64,000 bases of DNA from Viridibacillus sp050279675 (GTDB lineage Bacteria > Bacillota > Bacilli > Bacillales_A > Planococcaceae). Below the pieces are notes generated by a model that saw only the letters and a list, made by a program, of their open reading frames with translations, ran no database searches and had not been told where the DNA came from. Position numbers and translations under genes: made by a program. The stretch lies in contig NZ_JBNNUK010000004.1 of NCBI RefSeq assembly GCF_050279675.1, forward strand, positions 186,001-250,000, written 5' to 3'. Shown one piece after another: positions 32,539-41,874 of this stretch (positions within the stretch are counted from its first letter, which is position 1; every line of letters starts with the position of its first letter).

Positions 32539-33684
32539 TTATTTTCTCGTTGTGTGTAAGTCTGATGCTTCATCAAAGTAAAATCGTCGTTTGCCTTTTC
32601 CAAATGCAACGAGCAATACATGGAAGAACAGAACAACTATTAATACTAATTCAAGTAAGTTTGTACCCAGTGCTAAAAATACTTTTAATTTATAATACGG
32701 TGAACCAATTTGTAAGTTCATTTGAGCGAAAATACTTAGTACAAAGAATGCAAAATAAGTAAGATAGATTGCACCAAAACGTTTGAACAATCGCTTATTT
32801 GTATCTATAGTACTTACTTTACTATCATAGCGGAAACGCATAATTTTCGAACCAATTGTATGTCCATTCCACAAGATTGGAATGACAAAAAATGCAATGA
32901 AAATGACAATAGATTTAATTAGGAAATTGATAATTAAATTTGATTCTGTAAATGTAGTGCTTAATTGCCCAAGCAGATCAATAATGAAAATATCAATAAG
33001 TAATGCGATTAATACAGACATTGCACGAACATCATCAAGTGCAATCAATCTTTCTGCTTTTGCATTAATGCTTTCTTTTGACGGGAACAATGCCAAAATA
33101 GCTGGTGCGATGAAGAAGCCAAGTATTCCACCTAATGTATTAAGCATCAAATCATCCACATCAAAAATGCGATACGCACAGTTATAAATACCATAAATAC
33201 CAGTCACTTGTGTGATTTCATAAAATAATGTTAATGCAAAAGTTAAGCCAAGTGCCCTTTTCCAGTACTTTCTTTGTTGAAAGAAATAACGTAAGTATAC
33301 GCCAAACGGTAATAGTAATAAGAAATTAAAAAAGGCTTGATAAAAGGCAGACTGTTTAACTAATAATGCATATGTACTTGGCTGAGATAAAACCACACCA
33401 CTATTTGTAAACATGTCTGAGATAAAGGTAAACGGCATCAATGAATAATGCTGTGTACCTGGCTGTTGTGTAATACACGTATTAAGTGATTCTGGTAATG
33501 GAAGTAGAACTAAAAATAATGCGCTAATAAAATAAAAAATAAATGAAAATGCGATTAGCGTCGTTGATAATGGCAAGTATCCATATTTACGATATGTGTA
33601 AATAACCCACGGCACAAAAATAATAACGGCCAAAAGGATAAATACTATCATTGCAACGTAAATTGGCTGTGTATAAGCTGACAT
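32539..33684 (-). CDS. VanZ-like and RDD domain membrane protein
   Basis: 381 residues with about ten hydrophobic segments. The first 200 match the VanZ-like pattern (LLLLPFGVYLRYFF; FYEITQVTG; DVDDLMLNTLGGILGFF). The rest is an RDD-type domain (AMSVLIALLIDIFII; LWNGHTIGSKIMRFRYDS; a C-terminal helix pair). VanZ proteins are linked to glycopeptide/teicoplanin tolerance, and RDD domains to ion exchange. The fusion occurs in other Bacillales. Its function here is not evident. It sits between the yxd operon and a small gene and ends near a weak hairpin. Confidence 0.8.
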   Translation of the reverse strand: MSAYTQPIYVAMIVFILLAVIIFVPWVIYTYRKYGYLPLSTTLIAFSFIFYFISALFLVLLPLPESLNTCITQQPGTQHYSLMPFTFISDMFTNSGVVLSQPSTYALLVKQSAFYQAFFNFLLLLPFGVYLRYFFQQRKYWKRALGLTFALTLFYEITQVTGIYGIYNCAYRIFDVDDLMLNTLGGILGFFIAPAILALFPSKESINAKAERLIALDDVRAMSVLIALLIDIFIIDLLGQLSTTFTESNLIINFLIKSIVIFIAFFVIPILWNGHTIGSKIMRFRYDSKVSTIDTNKRLFKRFGAIYLTYFAFFVLSIFAQMNLQIGSPYYKLKVFLALGTNLLELVLIVVLFFHVLLVAFGKGKRRFYFDEASDLHTTRK

Positions 33685-33799
33685 GCTTCAACCTCTTTCG
33701 TCATTAATTCATAAAATAATTACCATCATACCAAAAAAGGCATTCAGATTAAAAGTATTTAAACTAAAATCGAATGCCTCCTGTTACCTAATCAATTTG

Positions 33800-34090
33800 T
33801 TATTCGCCAGCTATAATGCGCTCTTTACAAAAACTCAAAATCAATTCTTCTTCATCTTCTTCTAGACCAAATTCGAGCATTTTTTCAGTACCTTTATCGA
33901 TGATGAAGTAATTCGCAAGCTTAAAGTCGTCCTCTTTTTTCCCTACGATTGCGCGAATCTCAAGACCACCTTCTACAAATAGTTCGTCTTCTTCATCTAC
34001 TTCAATATCTAATAAGAATTCAAAGCGTTGTCCTTCAATAATATTTGTGGGATCTAAAATTTCATCCATTGTATATGCTAAAATGTCCAT
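33800..34090 (-). CDS. Small acidic protein (DUF6509-like)
   Basis: 96 residues from ATG 34090, which follows GAGGAG; the open frame extends upstream without a ribosome site. The protein is very acidic (IEVDEEDELFVEGG; GLEEDEEELILSFCKE) with alternating strands and no membrane segment. It resembles DUF6509-type Bacillus proteins sometimes labelled pullulanase, a label its size does not support. Function unknown. Confidence 0.6.
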   Translation of the reverse strand: MDILAYTMDEILDPTNIIEGQRFEFLLDIEVDEEDELFVEGGLEIRAIVGKKEDDFKLANYFIIDKGTEKMLEFGLEEDEEELILSFCKERIIAGE

Positions 34091-34207
34091 AAAGAATCGC
34101 TCCTCTTTTGCATGTTTCAATCATTAATATTAAAGCAAAAATGCGATTAGTAAAGTTTTTAGCTGATTTACCTGTACTTTTCGATAAAAAAATTAGGAGT
34201 GATGACG

Positions 34208-35395
34208 TTGCAGACATTATTTTACTATCAAAATGCGATGATGAAAGAGTTTCCAGCAAAAATTATTAGAAAAGGGATTGAAGATGACGGACGCGAATTT
34301 ATCGTGCTTGATAATACAGCATTTTACCCTACTGGTGGCGGTCAGCCTCATGATACAGGTACATTAAATGGTATTCCTGTAATCGATGTCGAAAAAGTTG
34401 ACGAGGAAATTCGTCATTATATTGCAGAACCTTTACCTTACGACGAAGAAATGGTAATGGGCGTACTCGATTGGGAACGACGATTCGATCATATGCAGCA
34501 ACATGCAGGACAGCATATTTTGACCGCTGCTTTTGTTGAGCTATTCGGCTACCAAACTATTAGCTTCCATCTAGGGCGAGGAACTGTAACAATTGATTTG
34601 GATATTGAAAACATTAGTGAAGATGAGCTTATAGCAGTAGAGGCTCTAGCTAACAAAATTATTTTAGAAAATCGACCAATTGAAACAAAATGGGTGACAG
34701 AAGACGAATTAGAACACTATCACTTACGTAAAGAACTTAGTGTGACAGAGGAAATTCGTCTAGTTATCATTCCAAATTACGATTATAATGGCTGTGGTGG
34801 TATTCATCCCACTTCAACTGGACAAGTTAGCGCCATTAAAATTATGCATACTGAAAAGCAAAAAAGGAAAATACGCGTGCATTTCGTTTGCGGAGGGCGC
34901 GTACTAAGTGAACTACACTGGCGCAAAAATGAACTAAGTAAAGTGGCTAAACTAGCAAGTACGCCTGAAAATGAAGTGGCTGATACAGTTTCAAAACTAT
35001 TAACTGTCCAAAAAGGATTAGAGAAAGCTTTAGACGCAGCCAAAGAACAGTTACTATCCTATGAAGCATTAGAACTTGCATCAGCCACTAACAATGGTGT
35101 AACTGGCGCCGTTTATGCAGAGCGTTCCATTCAAGAATTGCAAAAGTTAGCTCGACTAGTAATTGCCGAAAATGAAAATATCGTGGTGCTTCTCGTTGCT
35201 GAGCAAGGAGAGAAATTACAGTTTGTCGCTGCTCGTGGTACAAATGCAGTTGATATGAGTATGAAAGATATATCTTCAGCTGTACTACCATTATTAAATG
35301 GCAAAGGTGGCGGTAGCGATGCCTTTGTACAGGGTGGTGGCGACCATACGATGACGGGTGCTGAATTACTAGAGAAGATGAGAAATATTAAATAA
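34208..35395 (+). CDS. Alanyl-tRNA editing protein (AlaX-type with DHHA1 domain)
   Basis: 395 residues. The N-terminal part has TGGGQPHDTG and the zinc ligands HAGQH (His99, His103) and CGGIH later (about residue 197), the two metal motifs of AlaRS/ThrRS editing domains. The C-terminal DHHA1 domain ends in GKGGGSDAFVQGGG. It hydrolyses mischarged seryl- or glycyl-tRNA(Ala) in trans. TTG 34208 lies eight bases after AGGAG and is the best start; the in-frame ATG at 34202 is too close to it. Single gene with its own terminator. Confidence 0.9.
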   Translation: MQTLFYYQNAMMKEFPAKIIRKGIEDDGREFIVLDNTAFYPTGGGQPHDTGTLNGIPVIDVEKVDEEIRHYIAEPLPYDEEMVMGVLDWERRFDHMQQHAGQHILTAAFVELFGYQTISFHLGRGTVTIDLDIENISEDELIAVEALANKIILENRPIETKWVTEDELEHYHLRKELSVTEEIRLVIIPNYDYNGCGGIHPTSTGQVSAIKIMHTEKQKRKIRVHFVCGGRVLSELHWRKNELSKVAKLASTPENEVADTVSKLLTVQKGLEKALDAAKEQLLSYEALELASATNNGVTGAVYAERSIQELQKLARLVIAENENIVVLLVAEQGEKLQFVAARGTNAVDMSMKDISSAVLPLLNGKGGGSDAFVQGGGDHTMTGAELLEKMRNIK

Positions 35396-35432
35396 ACAAG
35401 TAATCAGTTAGCTCACTGTTTTACAATTAAAA

Positions 35433-35470
35433 TAATCCACCTCTGTCTATAAAGAGGTGGATTTTATATT
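35433..35470 (+). terminator. Rho-independent terminator
   Basis: AATCCACCTCT (35434-35444) pairs with AGAGGTGGATT (35453-35463) and is followed by TTATATT. It ends the AlaX-type gene. Confidence 0.88.
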
Positions 35471-35541
35471 ATAAATTAAATTAATAGATTAATGCCGTAA
35501 TAGCCACTCCGCAAATTAGAAAGAACTTCTGTGTTCAGCAA

Positions 35542-36276
35542 TTACTTAAAATAATTAACAACAATTTGCACGATTAATAATAGCGTAATACCCCGTAATA
35601 ACGGATTAACATACTTCACATTCATTTTACGCGCCACTTTAATGCCTACTTGTGCGCCAATTATACCGCCAAACATTAAAGCAATTGTCAGCGGCCATTC
35701 GATTTTCCCTGTCGAAATATATGTGATAGAACTACCAAAGCACCCTGCAAAAACACCTACCCTATTTAAGCCTACTGCACGGATATAAGCGATTTTCTGA
35801 CTTGCATATAAATACATCTGTAATGTACCACTGCCAGGTCCAAACATTCCGTCATACATACCAATTCCAAATAACGATGAACCTGTTTTAATATTCAGCT
35901 TAAATTGTTCTTCCCCTTCAAAATTGCTTTTCTTTAATAATGAAGTTACAAATGCAAAGCCTAATAAAAAAATTGCTACTATGGTCAATGTATCTCCGCT
36001 CATTAACGACGCAACCAGTCCTCCTGTTGCCCCGCCTATTAAACAAGTGACTAATACGATGCCTGCTTCCTTTAAAGTAATTTCCTTTTCTTTAAAGATT
36101 ACTAGAAAGCTAGTAAAAGAACTAACTGTATTCGCTACTTTATTTGCTCCAATAGCAGAATGCACAGGTAAACCATAAAGAAGCATCGTAGGTAAAGAAA
36201 TCAACCCACCTCCCCCGCTTAGTGTGCCAATAAAGTTTCCAGCAAAGCCAATTACAATGAAGATAAAAAATGACAC
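35542..36276 (-). CDS. TauE/SafE-family permease
   Basis: 244 residues with seven to eight hydrophobic segments. The family's glycine-rich signature appears twice: GTLSGGGGLISLPTMLLYG near the N-terminus and GMYDGMFGPGSGTLQMYLY in the middle. TauE/SafE proteins export sulfite, sulfoacetate or related organic anions. The substrate is not evident. It is followed 22 bp upstream by a broken symporter gene. Confidence 0.88.
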   Translation of the reverse strand: MSFFIFIVIGFAGNFIGTLSGGGGLISLPTMLLYGLPVHSAIGANKVANTVSSFTSFLVIFKEKEITLKEAGIVLVTCLIGGATGGLVASLMSGDTLTIVAIFLLGFAFVTSLLKKSNFEGEEQFKLNIKTGSSLFGIGMYDGMFGPGSGTLQMYLYASQKIAYIRAVGLNRVGVFAGCFGSSITYISTGKIEWPLTIALMFGGIIGAQVGIKVARKMNVKYVNPLLRGITLLLIVQIVVNYFK

Positions 36277-36297
36277 TAGACCCCTTCTTCCATCTTA

Positions 36298-36537
36298 TCA
36301 ACCTACTTCCATTTTATACGAAGTCGCCATAACAATAAATGTAAATATCAAATGGTCACCCATAGGATGGCCAAGTGGCACTACAAGCATTTTAATAAGA
36401 CTCAAAAAGATGGTACCTAATGGGCTGAAGAAGTATTGATCGACCTTAGGAAAGATATCCTCCGCCCACATATTCACCCCTATACCAACTAACGCACCTA
36501 ATATGAGTGCAATAATAATATTACGAGCTAGCTTCAT
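36298..36537 (-). pseudogene. Truncated Na+/dicarboxylate (or glutamate) symporter, N-terminal part
   Basis: From ATG 36537 (after GAAGGAGG) the first 57 residues read as the start of a DctA/GltT-type symporter: MKLARNIIIALILGALVGIG and later FLSLIKMLVVPL. The reading frame then enters an unrelated 24-residue tail (GHPMGDHLIF...) and stops after 79 residues in all, whereas the family is about 400 residues. The catalytic hairpin loops are absent. A deletion removed the rest. Confidence 0.8.
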
Positions 36538-36590
36538 CTTTTTCCATCCTCCTTCAATGGAATCCAAACTTCTAAATAATAAATTATAGA

Positions 36591-36640
36591 AAATGCCCGC
36601 AGTGAAATAGAGTTGACTATTTTCACATGCGGGCATTTTA
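36591..36640. terminator. Inverted repeat, probable terminator of the gene at 36813
   Basis: AAAATGCCCGCA and TGCGGGCATTTT form a 12-bp stem, and the inner GTGAAATAGAG / CTATTTTCAC extends it. On the minus strand it is followed by CTATAATTT. It lies about 170 bp after the stop of the 438-residue gene. Confidence 0.75.
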
Positions 36641-36812
36641 ATTAACTATTTACTTAAAACTTAACGATTAGTAAAAGGAATTTAATGTTGTATAAAAAAT
36701 ACATCATCAATAAACCAAATATTAACTACAATGAGTATTTTTTAAATGAGTAATTCACAAATACCCTATAGTTCAAATTCTTAAACCTTTTTCAAATCAA
36801 AAACGACTATTT

Positions 36813-38129
36813 TCAAATTCTATCTTTAATAAAAAGCATCTTTTGATCGACGATTATTTCACATATAAATTTATTCCAATCGGCTATTAATGCGTTATAG
36901 GTGAATGCATCCGGTAGCTCAACTTGATAATTATTCGTTGGCGATTCCTCATAAAACGTATTCCAATCATTTTGCTCTTGGTAGCGTTCTAATTTACTCA
37001 CTTGTTGCACTTTCGTTTGAAATACATTGTAGGCTGATAAGATTGTTGCTTCAAATACTTGTTGAGGATTTTCTTCTTGTAAGCTATTACGTAAACGTTT
37101 TGCCCAATCCTCAACCGTTTCACGATTCAAATCGCTAAATGCTTCTCGATTTCTAGTATATGGATTATTTTTCGTCTCTTCTTGACGTTGATTTATATCT
37201 TCTATTTTGTAGTTAAAAAATGATAAATACGCAGTCTCCATTTTACTAGCTAATTCAGGCGATACACCCTCTTTTTGAATCAGACGCTCTAATTTCATAC
37301 CTAAAAACCCAAGCTCTACTCCAAGCTGCTCCTCACTAACGGAAGTTGATTTTTGGTTAGCTAATCTACGTTGTACTGCTTGGTAAAAAGCTGCTACTGC
37401 ATTTAACTCTAATGTTGTATACGGATTTTCTTTAATTTTAATACGATTCTCATCTATTTTTGCTATCACTAAGCGTAGAATATCTCCCATAAAATATGAA
37501 TCTCTTTCCAACCACTCATCCGGTGTACTTTTAATAAAAGCGTAATCCGGATTTGCTACAACAAAATTTCCATATTTAGAAAGTTTATATTGATAAATCC
37601 CTTTAATCGATAGCTCCATTAAAGCTGATTCTTCTACTACTTCATTTTTTTCAAAAAAGGTTCCGACAGAATCAATAAAAGCATTCGACGTTCTTTTTAA
37701 CCCACGGCCAAAAATTTCATCTAGTTTAGCAAGCTGTGCTACTTGGTCTTCACTTTCAAAATCACGTTCGATACGCATTTTATATGTGATATATTCTGAA
37801 GCTAAATAATCGAGATGCTCGCCAATAGCAGGTAGTCGTTCAAAAGAAATCCCACCTTTTGTACTCACATTAAATTCGACCATTTTCCAGAAAATTTCTT
37901 TTGGCAACCCTTGTTGTTGAAATTGCTCTTCTGTAAGCGATTGCATTTTCATTCGTTTATCCGCGGAAAAATACATCGGTAAACGCTCCTGTACTTCAGC
38001 AATATATTTTTTCTTTAAGTGTTTTACCGTTTCCACATCTAAAAAAGGCTCTAATATATTATTTTCACCGGCTTGATTTGGTTGTTGTTCAGGCAGGGAC
38101 ACTCTATTTTGTACATAATAACTGTTCAC
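36813..38129 (-). CDS. Uncharacterised 438-residue helical protein
   Basis: The product is almost wholly helical and charged (KHLKKKYIAEVQERL; EYITYKMRIERDFESEDQVAQL; RRLANQKSTSVSEEQLG), with no signal peptide or membrane segment, no nucleotide-binding motif and no recognisable domain. Start chosen as GTG 38129, about 12 bases after GGAGG; an in-frame GTG at 38141 lies inside that site. It stands alone. I cannot assign a function. Confidence 0.6.
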   Translation of the reverse strand: MNSYYVQNRVSLPEQQPNQAGENNILEPFLDVETVKHLKKKYIAEVQERLPMYFSADKRMKMQSLTEEQFQQQGLPKEIFWKMVEFNVSTKGGISFERLPAIGEHLDYLASEYITYKMRIERDFESEDQVAQLAKLDEIFGRGLKRTSNAFIDSVGTFFEKNEVVEESALMELSIKGIYQYKLSKYGNFVVANPDYAFIKSTPDEWLERDSYFMGDILRLVIAKIDENRIKIKENPYTTLELNAVAAFYQAVQRRLANQKSTSVSEEQLGVELGFLGMKLERLIQKEGVSPELASKMETAYLSFFNYKIEDINQRQEETKNNPYTRNREAFSDLNRETVEDWAKRLRNSLQEENPQQVFEATILSAYNVFQTKVQQVSKLERYQEQNDWNTFYEESPTNNYQVELPDAFTYNALIADWNKFICEIIVDQKMLFIKDRI

Positions 38130-38329
38130 TTTATATGTCACCCTCCTTTTAGTAGTAATTATCGGTTATGTGAACATATAGCTACCGACTCCATCTGTAT
38201 GAATATTTTAACAATTTAATGTAGATGCGACTAGTCCTATTTATGAAACGTAAGCATAATAGGTACAACTGTCTCTGTTATAACCTATAATCATAGTAAA
38301 TAATTCTTTTCTGAAAGGTCTGAGAATAG

Positions 38330-39472
38330 TTGAAAATTGCAATAATTGGTGGCGGCATCGGTGGTTTATGTGCTGCAGTTGGTCTTCAAAAAAGAAAAAT
38401 TGAAGTTGAAGTTTTCGAAGCCGCTTCTTCTTTCCAACCAATCGGTGCCGGTATTGGCATTGGTTCAAATGCCATGCAGGCACTAATGCAAATGGGTGTT
38501 GGAGAAAAGGTCTATACAAATGGGACGACTTTGACAACTCAAGTGTTTCAAAGTAGAACTGGAAAAACATTGAACACAATCGATTTTGGTGCTATTAAAC
38601 GACTTTACGGACAGGAAAACATTACGATTCAACGGTCTGATCTACATAGTACTTTATTAGAAGCTTTAGTTGAAGGCACGGTAAAATATAGTAAGAAATG
38701 TGTAGACATTGTGTCTGAAGGTGCGCAAGTAACGGCTTTTTTTGAAGATGGGACATATGTGACAGCTGATTTGCTCATTGCGGCAGATGGCATTCACTCA
38801 CCTATTCGGCAAAAACTTGTACCTGACTCTGCTCCGCGTTATGCCGGTTATATGTGCTGGCGTGGTGTAGCTGAAAACAAGGGGCGTGTTGATGAACATA
38901 CATCTTGTGAAATATGGGCAACTTCTGGACGTTTTGGCTATGCCCCCTTGAAGAACGGACAAGTTTACTGGTTTGCCTGCGTCAATGCACACGAAAATGA
39001 TGCTTTTTATCACACCTTAGGTCGGAAAGAAATCGCTCGTTTGTTTGAAAAATTCCCTGCTCACATTGCTGACCTCATACTAAATACAAAGCCAGATGAT
39101 ATTTTACACCATGATATAAAAGATATCCGTCCTCTAAAGAAGTTCGCATATGGACGTATCGTTTTGTTAGGAGATGCTGCACATGCTACAACGCCAAATA
39201 TGGGCCAAGGTGCTGGGCAATCGATTGAGGATGCACTTGTTTTAACGACGGCTCTTGCTGAATTCACTGATTTTCAAGACGCTCTTCAACACTATGAAAA
39301 TGAACGAGTAGCTCGTACAGCAAAAGTTATCTCACTTTCGCGCCAAATTGGTTGGAGCGCTCAACTTGGTTCCCCGATTTTAGCAAAGGCACGAGATATC
39401 GCCTTTCCATTTATACCGTCAAAGGCTTTACTGGGGAGATTAAAATTCCTATTTGATGTGAAGTTTAAATAA
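38330..39472 (+). CDS. FAD-dependent aromatic/urate-type monooxygenase
   Basis: 380 residues of the PHBH-fold class A flavoprotein monooxygenases: dinucleotide motif GGGIGGLCAA (7-16), a DG motif (AADGIHSPIR) near residue 150 and the GDAAHATTPNMGQGAG motif near residue 283 that binds FAD pyrophosphate and riboflavin. Homologues include HpxO urate hydroxylase and salicylate hydroxylases. It inserts one oxygen atom into an aromatic or purine ring using NAD(P)H; the substrate is not evident and no pathway genes are nearby. Start TTG, after GAAAGG. Confidence 0.85.
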   Translation: MKIAIIGGGIGGLCAAVGLQKRKIEVEVFEAASSFQPIGAGIGIGSNAMQALMQMGVGEKVYTNGTTLTTQVFQSRTGKTLNTIDFGAIKRLYGQENITIQRSDLHSTLLEALVEGTVKYSKKCVDIVSEGAQVTAFFEDGTYVTADLLIAADGIHSPIRQKLVPDSAPRYAGYMCWRGVAENKGRVDEHTSCEIWATSGRFGYAPLKNGQVYWFACVNAHENDAFYHTLGRKEIARLFEKFPAHIADLILNTKPDDILHHDIKDIRPLKKFAYGRIVLLGDAAHATTPNMGQGAGQSIEDALVLTTALAEFTDFQDALQHYENERVARTAKVISLSRQIGWSAQLGSPILAKARDIAFPFIPSKALLGRLKFLFDVKFK

Positions 39473-39474
39473 TA

Positions 39475-39522
39475 AAATCGCTAAGTACTGAAATACTTTT
39501 CAGCACCTAGCGACCTTTTTTA
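39475..39522. terminator. Bidirectional rho-independent terminator
   Basis: TCGCTAAGTACTGAAA and TTTTCAGCACCTAGCGA form an imperfect stem (about 39478-39511), followed by CCTTTTTT. It ends the monooxygenase gene and probably the phosphoesterase gene on the other strand. Confidence 0.75.
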
Positions 39523-39525
39523 TTA

Positions 39526-40341
39526 TTATATCGAATGTAATTCCACCACGACAATTTCAGGTAAATTTAATAAGCGAACAGGCATTAGACTATTACCAAG
39601 CCCCCGACTTATAACTTGAGTCATATGATTGACCTTAAATGTACCAGCTGTATATTTTGGAAAGAATCCTTGCTCTGGTGCGATGAGACCACCGACACCG
39701 GGCAAACGGAATTGTCCGCCATGTGCATGACCAGAAAATGTTATATCAATATCATTTTCAGCATATACTGTCATGTATTCAGGACGATGAGCTAGTAAAA
39801 GCTTAAAACTAGCCTCTGATTGATGGAGAAGTGCAGTATCTAGCATTGCTTGTGTATCTGTTCCAGCAAGTGGATCTTCAATACCTACAATTTGAATTAC
39901 TTCTCCACCTTTTTCAAATGGCAAAGTCTTATTGGATAATACTTCGACGCCCAGTTCAGTGAGTGCTGCTTTAATTTCGGTTACTTTATTTACTGCAATT
40001 TCATGATTGCCTGTGACATAATAAACCGGTGCAATTTTCACAAAACCAGCGACTGCCTGCATGCTACCCTCTAAATCATAGCGGTTTCGGTCAATGACAT
40101 CTCCTGTTAAAAAAATAGCATCTGGCTTTGCATCTAGAACCTTTTTAATAAGGCGACCCTGTTTATTGCCAAATGTAGTATCATGTAAATCAGAAACTTG
40201 AACGATGCGCATTCCATCGAAAGATTTTGGTAATTTCTTAGACTCTATTTTATACGTCGTTGTGACTAGCCATTTGTTGTTTACTATACAAAAAATCACA
40301 ACAAGTACTAATCCGATAATAATACGTAAAATCCTCTTCAA
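39526..40341 (-). CDS. YkuE-like metallophosphoesterase
   Basis: 271 residues with an N-terminal membrane anchor (about 5-22). The full calcineurin-like set follows: SDLHD, TGDVIDR, VTGNHEI, LAHRP and SGHAHGGQF. Related YkuE proteins are attached to the outer face of the membrane or wall and need metal ions. Substrate unknown. The gene lies just after the GntR/ABC operon on the same strand but is separated by about 80 bp. Confidence 0.85.
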   Translation of the reverse strand: MKRILRIIIGLVLVVIFCIVNNKWLVTTTYKIESKKLPKSFDGMRIVQVSDLHDTTFGNKQGRLIKKVLDAKPDAIFLTGDVIDRNRYDLEGSMQAVAGFVKIAPVYYVTGNHEIAVNKVTEIKAALTELGVEVLSNKTLPFEKGGEVIQIVGIEDPLAGTDTQAMLDTALLHQSEASFKLLLAHRPEYMTVYAENDIDITFSGHAHGGQFRLPGVGGLIAPEQGFFPKYTAGTFKVNHMTQVISRGLGNSLMPVRLLNLPEIVVVELHSI

Positions 40342-40420
40342 TGGGCATCGCTCGTTTCTTTAAGCTCTTTTTTCTTCATTACAATCATTACCATAACACT
40401 ATCAACTGATTCACTAGACA

Positions 40421-41152
40421 TCAATATTCAACTGGTGGGTACATTCTCAAACCATTTTCATCTATTACATTGATATATTTCGGAACTTTCAGAATGACAT
40501 AAGTAGAGCCATCAGCACCGATATTTTCATCAAAATCAAATTCTTTAAAACCTCTGTTAGCAAATGGGAAAAGACCAATTTCATCTCTGAAAAGATTACC
40601 TTCATATTCATATGAATCAGGTTTTTTAAAATTTAATGTATGCTGATCTGACCAACTAATCACAGTTGGTTTTACTTTCTCTGAAAGGTCCATATTGTAC
40701 AGGATACTACGTGTTTTATAAACTTTACCCTCAATTTGCTGTTTTCTTTCATCAGTCCAATGAACAATTACTTGTTCATTGATATATTCGTCAGGAGACA
40801 CCTGTTTTAAGTACAGTTCTTTCCCCTTTATAGTATATGTCCATTTATCTACTAAATATTTTTCGTCTTCCTCTGTTAGCTTATTCGCTAAAGCATTTTG
40901 TTCGAAAACTTTATTTGTCTTGAGCTGTTTTTGTACATTTTCATTTGATAAATATAAAGAATTTGATGATGTAAGAGCTGGATATAAAGCTACAGATACA
41001 ACGAGCAATGCAATATACATAACTATAATTAATTTCGTAAGACGTTTGGTTGACTGGAAATGTTTCGCTTTTTTAAAAATAAAACGAACTACTATAATCG
41101 TAATTAAAGAATAGATAACAAACGGCATAATTGTTATAAACCATAAACTCAT
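40421..41152 (-). CDS. Membrane-anchored accessory protein of the GntR/ABC operon, copy 2
   Basis: 243 residues. Two N-terminal membrane helices (about 1-23 and 38-58) are followed by a soluble domain with DEKYLVDKWTYTIKGKELYLKQVSPDE and IVHWTDERKQQIEGKVYKT. It is paralogous to the gene at 41813-42658 (DEKFLVNEWSHEIKEKEIYLKMMNPDE). ATG 41152 overlaps the permease stop (ATGA), with the ribosome site GGAGGTGAAGGG inside the permease's last codons. Probably an extracytoplasmic accessory subunit; no family name known to me. Confidence 0.7.
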   Translation of the reverse strand: MSLWFITIMPFVIYSLITIIVVRFIFKKAKHFQSTKRLTKLIIVMYIALLVVSVALYPALTSSNSLYLSNENVQKQLKTNKVFEQNALANKLTEEDEKYLVDKWTYTIKGKELYLKQVSPDEYINEQVIVHWTDERKQQIEGKVYKTRSILYNMDLSEKVKPTVISWSDQHTLNFKKPDSYEYEGNLFRDEIGLFPFANRGFKEFDFDENIGADGSTYVILKVPKYINVIDENGLRMYPPVEY

Positions 41153-41874
41153 GCTCCCTTCACCTCCATACGAGACCTGATGACATTTGCTACGAATAAG
41201 CAAAAAGTGATGATAACAATATTAAAAATGGCAAATGGCAAAAAGTTTGGATTTTGCTGGTAAAAATAATTAACGATGAACAAACTAAGTTTCGAACTAT
41301 TATAACCAATAAAAAACGCGATAAATACTAAGATAAGAAGTCTCGAAATTTGTATTAGTGTTCCGATTAAATATCCGATAGATGCAATAACCATACTTAC
41401 TATAAAAACAGCAACTGTATTGATGAAGAACACTTTCGGCTCATTAAAGATAGTTATACCTTCAACAAATTCTTTCTTAGTAAATACAATTAATATGGCG
41501 TATAAAAGATAATTCGATAACATAATTGTAAAAGTTAAAAATGCGTTCATATATATTAAAATAATAATGTCCGTTATGCTATCGATCTTCGGAGTTCTCA
41601 TATAAGGCAATATTTCACGACGTGTTCCCTTTCGTGTTAATGTAACCGCCACATAGAATATCCAAAGTACAGAAAGCATAAAAATCCCATCAGGTGAATA
41701 AATGGTGAATTTTAACGAGAAGTTTTCTGAGCCCTTTCCCATCTGGCCAGAACCACTAAATGAGAAAAGTACCATTCCTATTATCTGTAATACAATTAAA
41801 TAGACAAGCATGTCAGCATGAACATTTAGCTTCAACTTTAATTGATTCTTTATAGCCTTCGTCGTCAAAGACAT
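41149..41874 (-). CDS. ABC transporter permease of the GntR/ABC operon, copy 2
   Basis: 241 residues with six hydrophobic segments and no other domain, as in ABC-2/YtrC-type permeases. It is paralogous to the permease at 42655-43389: MSLTTKAI against MSLTNKTI at the start, MLSNYLLYAIL against MLSNYVVRIIL, and EVKG at the end. AAGGGGG precedes the ATG. It probably assembles with the ATPase of this operon, either alone or as a heterodimer with copy 1. Confidence 0.75.
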   Translation of the reverse strand: MSLTTKAIKNQLKLKLNVHADMLVYLIVLQIIGMVLFSFSGSGQMGKGSENFSLKFTIYSPDGIFMLSVLWIFYVAVTLTRKGTRREILPYMRTPKIDSITDIIILIYMNAFLTFTIMLSNYLLYAILIVFTKKEFVEGITIFNEPKVFFINTVAVFIVSMVIASIGYLIGTLIQISRLLILVFIAFFIGYNSSKLSLFIVNYFYQQNPNFLPFAIFNIVIITFCLFVANVIRSRMEVKGA

